Source: Acidimicrobiales bacterium
Lineage (GTDB): Bacteria > Actinomycetota > Acidimicrobiia > Acidimicrobiales > SZUA-35
Length of the DNA: 18,334 nt
Reading direction: 5' to 3'
Assembly (NCBI GenBank): GCA_024641625.1
Contig: JAHECQ010000001.1
Coordinates: 14,157-32,490, forward strand
Of the stretch, positions 12,939 to 18,334 are shown in pieces. Under the pieces are notes generated by a model, which had not been told where the DNA came from, did not search any database, and saw nothing but the letters and a program-made list of their open reading frames with translations. Both the position numbers and the translations under genes were made by a program. Each line of letters starts with the position of its first letter. Within the stretch, counting starts at the first letter, position 1.

Positions 12939-13889
12939 CTATCCCTCGACGGTGGCGCCGACGACCGAGGTGGATGGTGGCACCGTTTTGGGCCGCTGGA
13001 CTCTGAACATCAACACCGAGAGCGCTCCGATGACCAACACCATGCCGGCCACCTGGAAGCCGTTGACCGACTCGCCCAGGAACAATGCAGCGAGCCCGGT
13101 GGCGATGACCGGATTGAGCAGGAAGAGCATCGACACCAAGACCAGCGGCGTGTGTCCGTGCGCCCAGTTGATGAGCGTGTGTCCGGCGCCGGGGACGACA
13201 ACGAGGAACATCAACCAGATCCAGTCGGTGCGGGGAACGGCGAAGCTCTGTCCACTGACCAGCGCCAATGGCAGGACGACCATCGAGGCGACAACGGTCA
13301 ACACCGTCTGCAGCTCGAGGGCGCTGAGCTCGACCCGGGCCCGTTTGGCGGCCACGAGATACGCAGTCCACAACAAGGTGGCAAGCAGCGCCAAGAGATC
13401 CCCACGGGGACTCCAAACCGGTGTGATCGAACTGCCGTAGACGACGACGATCACCCCGGCGACCGCGAACCCGGTGATGGCCACTTCGCCCTTGCGCACT
13501 TTCTCGCCGAACATCGGACCCACGATCAGCAGCGAGAGCACCGGTTGGATGGCACCCAGGACGGTGGCGTTGGCCACGGTGGTCAGCTTGACTGCGGTGT
13601 AGAACAGGGCGATGTTGCCGGCGAACAGGAGTCCGGGCAGCCAACCGAGCTGGAGGCCGCGCAGCGTCACCCGCCCGCCTCGGGCGTAGAGGACGATGGT
13701 CAGCAGCACACCCAGCCAGACGAAGCGGTGCGCAGCGAGCGCAAGGCCGGGAACGTCGATGTGTTTGGAGACCGGTGGCATCGAGCTGAGCACCGCAATC
13801 GACATCACGGCCACCACGGGGCCGAACGGCGACGGCTTCTCCGTATGGGGGGCACGCGTCTTGGGGGTGCCGGGTCGGGTCGAGGTCAC
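12939..13889 (-). CDS. EamA/DMT-family transporter
   Basis: This inner-membrane protein of 316 residues has about ten hydrophobic segments (roughly 24-42, 48-68, 81-100, 106-124, 136-151, 164-180, 191-212, 223-238, 247-270 and 277-294) arranged as two EamA repeats. The first repeat ends near GSSITP (152-157), and the second ends with LFLGESVNGFQVAGMVLVIGAL, a hallmark of the family. EamA proteins export metabolites such as amino acids, nucleosides or drugs; the substrate here is not predictable. The start is GTG 13889, directed by TAGCGT six bases upstream. It is the first gene of a minus-strand run with the nuclease and EthD genes, but each gap is compatible with separate promoters. It is divergent from the CoA-transferase. 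Confidence 0.88.
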   Translation of the reverse strand: MTSTRPGTPKTRAPHTEKPSPFGPVVAVMSIAVLSSMPPVSKHIDVPGLALAAHRFVWLGVLLTIVLYARGGRVTLRGLQLGWLPGLLFAGNIALFYTAVKLTTVANATVLGAIQPVLSLLIVGPMFGEKVRKGEVAITGFAVAGVIVVVYGSSITPVWSPRGDLLALLATLLWTAYLVAAKRARVELSALELQTVLTVVASMVVLPLALVSGQSFAVPRTDWIWLMFLVVVPGAGHTLINWAHGHTPLVLVSMLFLLNPVIATGLAALFLGESVNGFQVAGMVLVIGALSVLMFRVQRPKTVPPSTSVVGATVEG

Positions 13890-13895
13890 CGGCGA

Positions 13896-13901
13896 ACGCT
13901 A
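13896..13901 (-). promoter_or_regulatory. -10 element for leaderless EamA transporter gene
   Basis: TAGCGT on the minus strand is followed by TCGCCG and GTG 13889, with no Shine-Dalgarno. Confidence 0.6.
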
Positions 13902-13960
13902 CCGGCCGCCAAACCGAGCCGAGTGAAGAGGTGTCACACGACCAGCACCCGATGAGGACC

Positions 13961-14020
13961 CACCCGCCGACACATCACCCGCCGACACATCACCCGCCGA
14001 CACATCATCCGCCACGACGC
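13961..14020. repeat. Tandem 15-bp repeat between divergent promoters
   Basis: CACCCGCCGACACAT is repeated exactly three times (13961-13975, 13976-13990, 13991-14005). A decayed fourth unit (14006-14020) keeps only CATCCGCC clearly. The array lies in the 154-base gap between the EamA and CoA-transferase genes and ends 11 bases before the CoA-transferase -10, where a -35 would lie. Confidence 0.9.
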
Positions 14021-14031
14021 GGCACCGTTGC

Positions 14032-14037
14032 TAGCGT
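14032..14037 (+). promoter_or_regulatory. -10 element for leaderless CoA-transferase gene
   Basis: TAGCGT is followed by GCCGCC and ATG 14044. The decayed fourth copy of the 15-bp repeat lies where the -35 region should be. Confidence 0.6.
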
Positions 14038-14043
14038 GCCGCC

Positions 14044-15297
14044 ATGAACGCAGTGTCGTCCCCCTCCAACCAGCCCGGCGAACCCGAGCCACCGTCCCAA
14101 CGGGATGCACTCCTACCCGTCGGCCCACTTCATGGGGTGCGTGTCTTGGACCTCACGTCGGTCATCATGGGACCGCTGGCCACCCAGGTGCTCGGCGACC
14201 TGGGCGCCGAGGTCATCTCCATCGAGGATCGCGCCGGCGACACCAATCGGTCGATGGGCCCGGGCCCACAGACTGGGATGTCCGGCGTCTCGCTGAACCT
14301 GTTGCGCAACAAGCAGAGTGTGGGTCTCGACCTCAAGCATCCCGATGGACGTGCGGTCTTCCTGCGACTGGCCGCCGAGTCGGACGTCGTCGTCACCAAC
14401 CTGCGGCCGGGTCCGCTCGGCCGGCTCGGGTTGGCCTACGAGGACGTCCGGGCGGTGCGACCCGACGTCGTCTTCTGCCAGGCCCACGGCTTCCCATCCG
14501 ACACCGAGCAGGCCAACGATCCCGCCTATGACGACATCATCCAATCGGCCAGCGGCGTCGGCGAGCTGTTCAGCCGCCAGGGCCACGCGCCCAACCTGCT
14601 GCCCACGTTGGTCGCCGACAAGGTGTCGGGCCTGACGATCGCCTCGTCGATCATGGCGGCGCTGTTCCATCGCAGCCGCACCGGCGAGGGTCAGCACATC
14701 GAGGTGCCCATGATCGACGTGATGCGGTCGTTCATGCTGGTGGAACACGGCGCAGGGGCCATTCCCGAGCCGCCTCTGGACATCGCTGGATACCGACGCA
14801 TTCTCACGCCTGAACGCCGACCTCAGCCGACGCTCGACGGTTGGGTCAACGTCCTGCCCTACACCGACGCTCACTATCGTTCGATCTTCCGGTCAGGCGG
14901 ACGGGAGGACCTCCTCGACGACCCTCGCATTGCCACTCGGGAATCGCGCGTGGCCAACAGCGATGGTCTGTACCGCGAGGTCGCCGCCATTCTGGGTACC
15001 CGAACCACCGAGGACTGTCTCGCTTTCTGCGTGGCCGAGGGTATTCCGGCTACCAGGGCGGCAACACTCGAGGAACTGATCGATGCCTTGCCGCTGGCCG
15101 ATCATCCCATTGTCGGGCAGTACCGGGTGATCCCTCATCCGGTGCGGTACTCGGTCACACCGGCTTCGATCCGCAGTGCCTCGGGCACCGTCGGCCAACA
15201 TGGCCGCGCCGTTCTGGCCGCTGCCGGCTATGACGACGCGCAACTCGCCGCACTCGAGGAGTCGGGGGTCCTCTTCGGCTCGGAGGCGAGCGAGTGA
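14044..15297 (+). CDS. CaiB/BaiF (class III) CoA-transferase
   Basis: The protein has 417 residues. After an unconserved Pro-rich lead (about 1-27) comes LHGVRVLDLTSVIMGPLATQ (29-48), the family opening, then LGDLGAEVISIE (50-61), NLLRNKQSVGLDLKHPDG (85-102) and VVVTNLRPG (115-123). The catalytic Asp is most likely Asp163 in PAYDDIIQSASG (160-171), by spacing to Asp156 of mycobacterial methylacyl-CoA racemase. RTGEGQHIEVPMIDVM (about 216-231) is the usual dimer-core block. Members move CoA between carboxylic acids or racemise 2-methylacyl-CoAs. It could activate an acid for beta-oxidation; the substrate is unknown. The leaderless ATG 14044 fits the TAGCGT element even though it adds the unconserved N-terminus. 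LLM-2 follows 52 bases later with its own -10 element. Confidence 0.92.
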   Translation: MNAVSSPSNQPGEPEPPSQRDALLPVGPLHGVRVLDLTSVIMGPLATQVLGDLGAEVISIEDRAGDTNRSMGPGPQTGMSGVSLNLLRNKQSVGLDLKHPDGRAVFLRLAAESDVVVTNLRPGPLGRLGLAYEDVRAVRPDVVFCQAHGFPSDTEQANDPAYDDIIQSASGVGELFSRQGHAPNLLPTLVADKVSGLTIASSIMAALFHRSRTGEGQHIEVPMIDVMRSFMLVEHGAGAIPEPPLDIAGYRRILTPERRPQPTLDGWVNVLPYTDAHYRSIFRSGGREDLLDDPRIATRESRVANSDGLYREVAAILGTRTTEDCLAFCVAEGIPATRAATLEELIDALPLADHPIVGQYRVIPHPVRYSVTPASIRSASGTVGQHGRAVLAAAGYDDAQLAALEESGVLFGSEASE

Positions 15298-15337
15298 GGC
15301 AAGAGGCCGGGCCTCCGTGAGAGCAGGCGGCGGCAAG

Positions 15338-15343
15338 TAGGCT
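15338..15343 (+). promoter_or_regulatory. -10 element for leaderless LLM-2 gene
   Basis: TAGGCT is followed by CACCCG and ATG 15350, with no Shine-Dalgarno. LLM-2 can thus be transcribed independently of the CoA-transferase 52 bases upstream. Confidence 0.6.
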
Positions 15344-15349
15344 CACCCG

Positions 15350-16363
15350 ATGCGCTTGGGACTGCTGCTCGGATTCGAGGACTCGATCAACACCATGGTG
15401 ACGCTTGCCCGTGAGGGCGAAGCCGCCGGCTTCGAGTCGATGTACACCGTCGAAGCCGGACGAAGCGCCCTGGTCCCCGCCGCTGCTGTGGTTGCGGCAA
15501 CCAACCAGGCCCGGGTCGGCACCTACATCGTCAACGCCTATGCCCGCGATCCCTGGCTGACCGGATTGGCCGCACGGGATCTCGACGAACTGAGTGGCGG
15601 CCGTTTCGTGTTGGGCGTCGGTACCGGGAACCCGCACTTCAATGAGTGGTACATGGGTGCCGACACCTCCAAGCCATTGGCCAAGATGCGGGACTACGTC
15701 GAAATCGTGCGGGCAGTCGTGGCCGGCCGGGCGGGTGAGCCCGTTCGATATCAGGGCCCCGTGCATCGCATTCGCTGGCGAGCATCGTGGGAACCGACCC
15801 GTCCGGGCATTCCCGTCTACCTCTCGGCGTCGGGACCGAACATGGTGAAGCTGGCGGGCGAAGTGTCCGACGGTGTCGGCGTGGGCATCATGTCGTCGAC
15901 CTCGTTCATGCGCGACATCGTTCGCCCCAATGCCAGAGCAGCCGCCGAGGCAGTGGGAAGGGATCCCGATGTGCTGGCCTTTCCCATGGGTTCACTGGTC
16001 AGTGTCAATGCCGATGCCGAGTTGGCCCGCAACGCCACGAGAGCCTCGATCTGCAGTCTCTTCCACCCCGTGCCCCACCCCTACTACGACTCACAGTTGC
16101 GTCAGCTCGGCTTTGCCGACTTCGTCGACCAGGCCTACGAGCTGATCCCGGCCGGGCGCCTCGGCGAGGCGATGGCCCTGGTCCCCGACGAGGTGATCGA
16201 CACCATGACCATCACCGGAACACCACGGGAATGTGCAGCCCGCATCGCCGAGTACGAGCACCTGGCCGACGAGATCATTGCCTTTCGCATCCCTCAGCGA
16301 GGCGAGTCCGCCGGCGTGGCCGCCTTCGAGTCCTTGTTCGAACTGGCGTCCATCGCTGGGTGA
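15350..16363 (+). CDS. LLM-class oxidoreductase, probably F420-dependent (LLM-2)
   Basis: This luciferase-like TIM-barrel protein has 337 residues. MRLGLLLGFED opens the barrel, and ARDLDELSGGRFVLGVGTGNPHF (75-97) is the flavin/deazaflavin-binding strand of the family. IPVYLSASGPNMVKLAGEVSDGVGVG (154-179) matches the block seen in methylene-tetrahydromethanopterin reductase and related F420 enzymes. ITGTPRECAARIAEY (about 284-298) is the usual C-terminal helix. Such proteins transfer hydride with F420H2 or oxygenate with FMN; F420 is the more likely cofactor in an actinobacterium, but this is inference. It follows the CoA-transferase and may act on the same acyl substrate. It is convergent with the secreted protein gene, 23 bases away, with no clear hairpin between. 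Confidence 0.9.
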   Translation: MRLGLLLGFEDSINTMVTLAREGEAAGFESMYTVEAGRSALVPAAAVVAATNQARVGTYIVNAYARDPWLTGLAARDLDELSGGRFVLGVGTGNPHFNEWYMGADTSKPLAKMRDYVEIVRAVVAGRAGEPVRYQGPVHRIRWRASWEPTRPGIPVYLSASGPNMVKLAGEVSDGVGVGIMSSTSFMRDIVRPNARAAAEAVGRDPDVLAFPMGSLVSVNADAELARNATRASICSLFHPVPHPYYDSQLRQLGFADFVDQAYELIPAGRLGEAMALVPDEVIDTMTITGTPRECAARIAEYEHLADEIIAFRIPQRGESAGVAAFESLFELASIAG

Positions 16364-16386
16364 GCACGATCAGCGGGTACCGACGT

Positions 16387-17295
16387 TCACCGCGTGACGA
16401 CGCCTCGTACTTCGATGATGCTCACCGGTCGGCTCGATTCGGCGGTGACCTCCGGGAGGGTCGTGGTGCACGCCACGGGGGCGCACGCCACCGCGTATCG
16501 CCACGTGGTCACAAGGGTGATGGCCGACGTGCCGATCCGAGTGGTTCGGGTGGGAGTGAGGACGCAATGGCTGGGCTGGGCAGCATCGAGCCTCGTTGGA
16601 TCGAAGGGTAAGCCCGGTGTGGCACAGGTGATCGACGTCGGCACGTGCTGACCCGAGAGCGACCAGATGACCTCGTCGACCGGCATCGCAGTGACGGTGG
16701 CGGTGACGCCGGGCAGGCCGGCAGAGGCGGAAACGGGGCCCCATTGGTCGCCGTCGACCCACAGCCAGGTCGGCAGTTGCGTCAGCAACGGCCGATCCGG
16801 TGAGCCTTCGGGCGAGGCCTCCAGCTCGAACTCGGTGAGTTCGGTCTGATCGTACGCACGGGAAACCACGAGATCGATCACCCGCCGCGGAGGATCACCG
16901 GGTTGGTAGATGGCATAGACGTCGGCGGCAATCACCGGATGGGGATGAGCCGGGCATCGGATCATCACCCAGACCGAATCGGCGTCATAGCCGGCGGCCA
17001 CATCGGTGTGGGTCAGTGGTGTGGCCCGTGGACTGACCCAGGCGAGGGCGTCGGCACCCGTGAGTTCCCGGTAGGAGCACGTGCGCACCCAGTCGGGCGC
17101 CCCGCCGTGTTCGCGCTCGGTGCCGACCGATGCCGTGAGCTCGACCGAGGGCTGATACCCGCCGGTGACGTGCACGGAGTCGTTGGTCGAGCAGTCCTCG
17201 TCGCGACACGATTCGGCGTCGACCGTCGCGGCCGCACCCCCCAACAGCACCAGGGCCACCGCCGCGCATGTCAGAGCTGTCCGACCCGGTGCCAT
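16387..17295 (-). CDS. Secreted protein of an uncharacterised actinobacterial family
   Basis: The protein has 302 residues from ATG 17295. Residues 1-27 look like a signal peptide (GR, then a hydrophobic core, with likely cleavage after TVDA), so it should be exported. The mature part has eight Cys, suggesting disulfides. A hallmark is LPTWLWVDGDQWGPVSASAG (174-193), followed by PGVTATVTAMPVDEVIWSLSG, TCATPGLPFDP and a WRYAVAC segment. This order is common in secreted actinobacterial proteins of unknown role, with beta-rich, PKD-like strands. A TTG at 17322 in frame would add nine residues with four Arg; I prefer the ATG because it gives a compact signal, but this is not certain. I see no convincing promoter or Shine-Dalgarno. 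It may be transcribed from the genes upstream (17854-17369). Confidence 0.78.
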   Translation of the reverse strand: MAPGRTALTCAAVALVLLGGAAATVDAESCRDEDCSTNDSVHVTGGYQPSVELTASVGTEREHGGAPDWVRTCSYRELTGADALAWVSPRATPLTHTDVAAGYDADSVWVMIRCPAHPHPVIAADVYAIYQPGDPPRRVIDLVVSRAYDQTELTEFELEASPEGSPDRPLLTQLPTWLWVDGDQWGPVSASAGLPGVTATVTAMPVDEVIWSLSGQHVPTSITCATPGLPFDPTRLDAAQPSHCVLTPTRTTRIGTSAITLVTTWRYAVACAPVACTTTLPEVTAESSRPVSIIEVRGVVTR

Positions 17296-17341
17296 GGGAT
17301 CATGGTGCCGTCGCCGGCGCAACCGGAGGCCTCTCGCCCAT

Positions 17342-17355
17342 GGGGATCAGTCCCC
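17342..17355. terminator. Small hairpin after the helical-protein gene
   Basis: On the minus strand GGGGA-CTGA-TCCCC follows the stop at 17369 by 13 bases. The stem is only 5 bp and has no T-tract, so it is a weak terminator candidate. Its core GGGA-CTGA-TCCC is the same as in the hairpin at 8990-9005. Confidence 0.35.
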
Positions 17356-17368
17356 CAGGCCGAGGTCT

Positions 17369-17854
17369 TCAGGCCGAGAACGCCCCTCCGGGTCGTCCGG
17401 ACTCGGATAACCCTGTGTCGGGCCGCAGTGCGGGTTCGCGGTTCAGGGTCGGGTCGGCAGCGATCCGCTCGCGGGCGTGGCGGGCAATGCGGATCCTTGC
17501 CGTCGCACCGGCTTCGTTCTCGGGAAGCTCGTACACCGCGCGGGCCAGCAGGCGTTGCCATTCGAGGTTCTGCTCGTGGGCGGCCTTCTCGGAGATGGGC
17601 GCCGGCCTCGATCCCGCAGCATCGATGTCGGTATGCATCGACGGGAGCACGGATCGCAGCTCGACCAGGAGCCTCTGCGCCCGTTCACTGTCGTCGAGGA
17701 GGAACGGCATGCGTAGATCGAGGCTCCGTTCGCAGCGTCGCAGGAGACGTGCGGCGCTGTCGAGTAGCTCAGCCGTCTCGTCGACAGGAGCGTGGCGCGC
17801 CTGCTCGGTCAGACGGAGAGCCGCTGCGATCTGCTGTCGAGGCGTCGGGTACAT
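17369..17854 (-). CDS. Unrecognised helical protein next to the phosphotransferase
   Basis: The protein has 161 residues, begins MYPTPRQQIAAALRL and is almost wholly charged and helix-forming, with Leu/Ala/Arg/Glu heptad-like stretches (about 8-70 and 95-140). The C-terminal 25 residues look disordered. There is no signal peptide, membrane segment or known motif. The ATG (17854-17852) overlaps the TGA of the phosphotransferase gene by one base (TGATG), so translation is probably coupled and the two products should work together. In many actinobacteria a DUF6285 protein fills this position next to a phosphotransferase, but I do not see clear DUF6285 sequence here. The frame is open much further upstream, but that region is the antisense-type shadow of the phosphotransferase gene. 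Confidence 0.7.
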   Translation of the reverse strand: MYPTPRQQIAAALRLTEQARHAPVDETAELLDSAARLLRRCERSLDLRMPFLLDDSERAQRLLVELRSVLPSMHTDIDAAGSRPAPISEKAAHEQNLEWQRLLARAVYELPENEAGATARIRIARHARERIAADPTLNREPALRPDTGLSESGRPGGAFSA

Positions 17855-18334
17855 CAGCGGCCGGTCAGGTCGAGCAACGCGGTGAGCACGGCGGCCGAGG
17901 GTTGGTACGGCTCGTTCGACCGCCCTTCGACGAACGACCGCAATCCGCTCGCCTGCATCACGGCCGTCTTGTAGCAGCTCATGACGTTCCACCAGGCGAC
18001 GGCATCGTGGTCCACCTGCCGACCCGTCACCGTCTCGTAGTGAGCGAGCAGTTGCGCCCGTTCCCAGTGCCCACTGACGAAGTGCTCGCGGGTGCGCAAC
18101 GGTTGGGTGACCCATCCGAGGTCCTCGTGACAATCGCCCAGGTGCGCCAACTCCCAATCGAGTAACGCCACGATCTGATCGTCGTCGTCCAAGAGGACGT
18201 TGCCGACCTTGAAGTCGCCGTGGACCAGAACCGTCTCGGCCGACACCGGAGCGTTGGTCATGAGCCAACGGGAGGCCAGCTCGAGCTCCGGGTAGGGTTC
18301 GAGCTGATCGCGCCGCAGAACCGACTGCCACTCC
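17854..18334 (-). CDS. Phosphotransferase of the aminoglycoside-phosphotransferase (APH) superfamily, N-terminus missing
   Basis: The frame is open to the window edge, giving 159 visible residues: the C-lobe of an APH/choline-kinase-like enzyme. TVLVHGDFKVGNVLLD carries the catalytic-loop Asp and Asn (HGDxxxxN). IVALLDWELAHLGD carries the metal-binding Asp that replaces the DFG Asp of protein kinases. HEDLGW follows as usual. The HLGD-x-x-EDL style is that of the ACAD10/ACAD11-like group, often found with acyl-CoA dehydrogenases and thought to phosphorylate hydroxyacyl intermediates. A metabolic role in acyl-CoA breakdown is therefore more likely than antibiotic resistance; this is inference. 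The Met at 18261 is internal, because conserved-looking sequence (LELASRWLM) lies before it. Its stop overlaps the next gene's start by one base. Confidence 0.85.
   Translation of the reverse strand, partial: EWQSVLRRDQLEPYPELELASRWLMTNAPVSAETVLVHGDFKVGNVLLDDDDQIVALLDWELAHLGDCHEDLGWVTQPLRTREHFVSGHWERAQLLAHYETVTGRQVDHDAVAWWNVMSCYKTAVMQASGLRSFVEGRSNEPYQPSAAVLTALLDLTGR

Noticed and set aside
13961..14020. CRISPR-like array
   Set aside because: The units abut with no unique spacers, the unit is only 15 bp and there are no cas genes.
16903..18165. Plus-strand open frame of 420 codons at the right end
   Set aside because: It is Arg/Gly/Pro-rich shadow sequence opposite the secreted protein, helical protein and kinase genes.
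17855..18331. N-terminal extension of the helical protein
   Set aside because: This stretch is Arg/Gly-rich shadow of the kinase frame. The TGATG overlap gives a natural start at 17854.
17854..18334. Aminoglycoside resistance gene
   Set aside because: The HGD and DWELAHLGD signatures fit the metabolic ACAD10/11-like group at least as well, and no resistance context is present.
1..18334. Mobile element or defence island
   Set aside because: There is no transposase, integrase, toxin-antitoxin pair, restriction enzyme, tRNA-linked att site or abrupt change in base composition.

Overview
The window is gene-dense, high-G+C DNA from an actinobacterium. A lineage such as Acidimicrobiia would fit, but that is an inference from gene content and style, not from a marker gene. 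The signs are the codon use, two cytochrome P450s, two luciferase-like oxidoreductases (one of the type usually F420-linked), a CaiB/BaiF CoA-transferase, a MPEGDT-type Nei glycosylase, a DUF2237 protein and many leaderless genes. I see no tRNA, rRNA, insertion sequence, integrase or CRISPR array. No stretch over 300 bases lacks a gene; the largest gap is 277 bases (6154-6430).

Layout. 1-800 (+): 3' end of a glycosyltransferase-like protein. 819-2108 (-) and 2190-3830 (+): a P450 and a ThDP-dependent enzyme, divergent across 81 bases. 3854-4612 (-) and 4843-6153 (-): an SDR and a second P450. 6431-8425 (+): a luciferase-like monooxygenase and an SDR in one operon. Together these form an oxidoreductase-rich block (0.8-8.4 kb) that looks like accessory catabolism of a hydrophobic substrate, with no recognisable ferredoxin or reductase in the window.

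8554-8988 (+) is a small lipoprotein, convergent with a Nei-type DNA glycosylase (9013-9822, -). The glycosylase is divergent from a DUF2237 protein (9868-10302, +). A third SDR follows (10400-11203, +). A minus-strand run then holds a DMT/EamA transporter (13889-12939), a lipoprotein fusing a thermonuclease domain to a lamin-tail domain (12886-11954) and a double EthD-domain protein (11918-11217). On the plus strand come a CoA-transferase (14044-15297) and an F420-type LLM oxidoreductase (15350-16363). The right end is minus-strand: a secreted protein (17295-16387), an unrecognised helical protein (17854-17369) and the C-terminal part of an aminoglycoside-phosphotransferase-like kinase running off the window.

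Regulation. Nine genes have a TANNNT-like -10 hexamer only 6-7 bases before the start codon, so they are probably transcribed leaderless. P450-2, the first LLM, and the first and second SDRs instead have clear Shine-Dalgarno sites, as does the EthD gene. Three short tandem repeats lie in gene-start regions: 17 bp before LLM1, 15 bp between the transporter and CoA-transferase, and 14 bp before EthD. Hairpins lie between two convergent gene pairs. The most interesting points are the leaderless architecture, the P450 with Ala in place of the I-helix Thr, the nuclease/lamin-tail lipoprotein and the repeats in control regions. I did not find a clearly new defence or mobile system.
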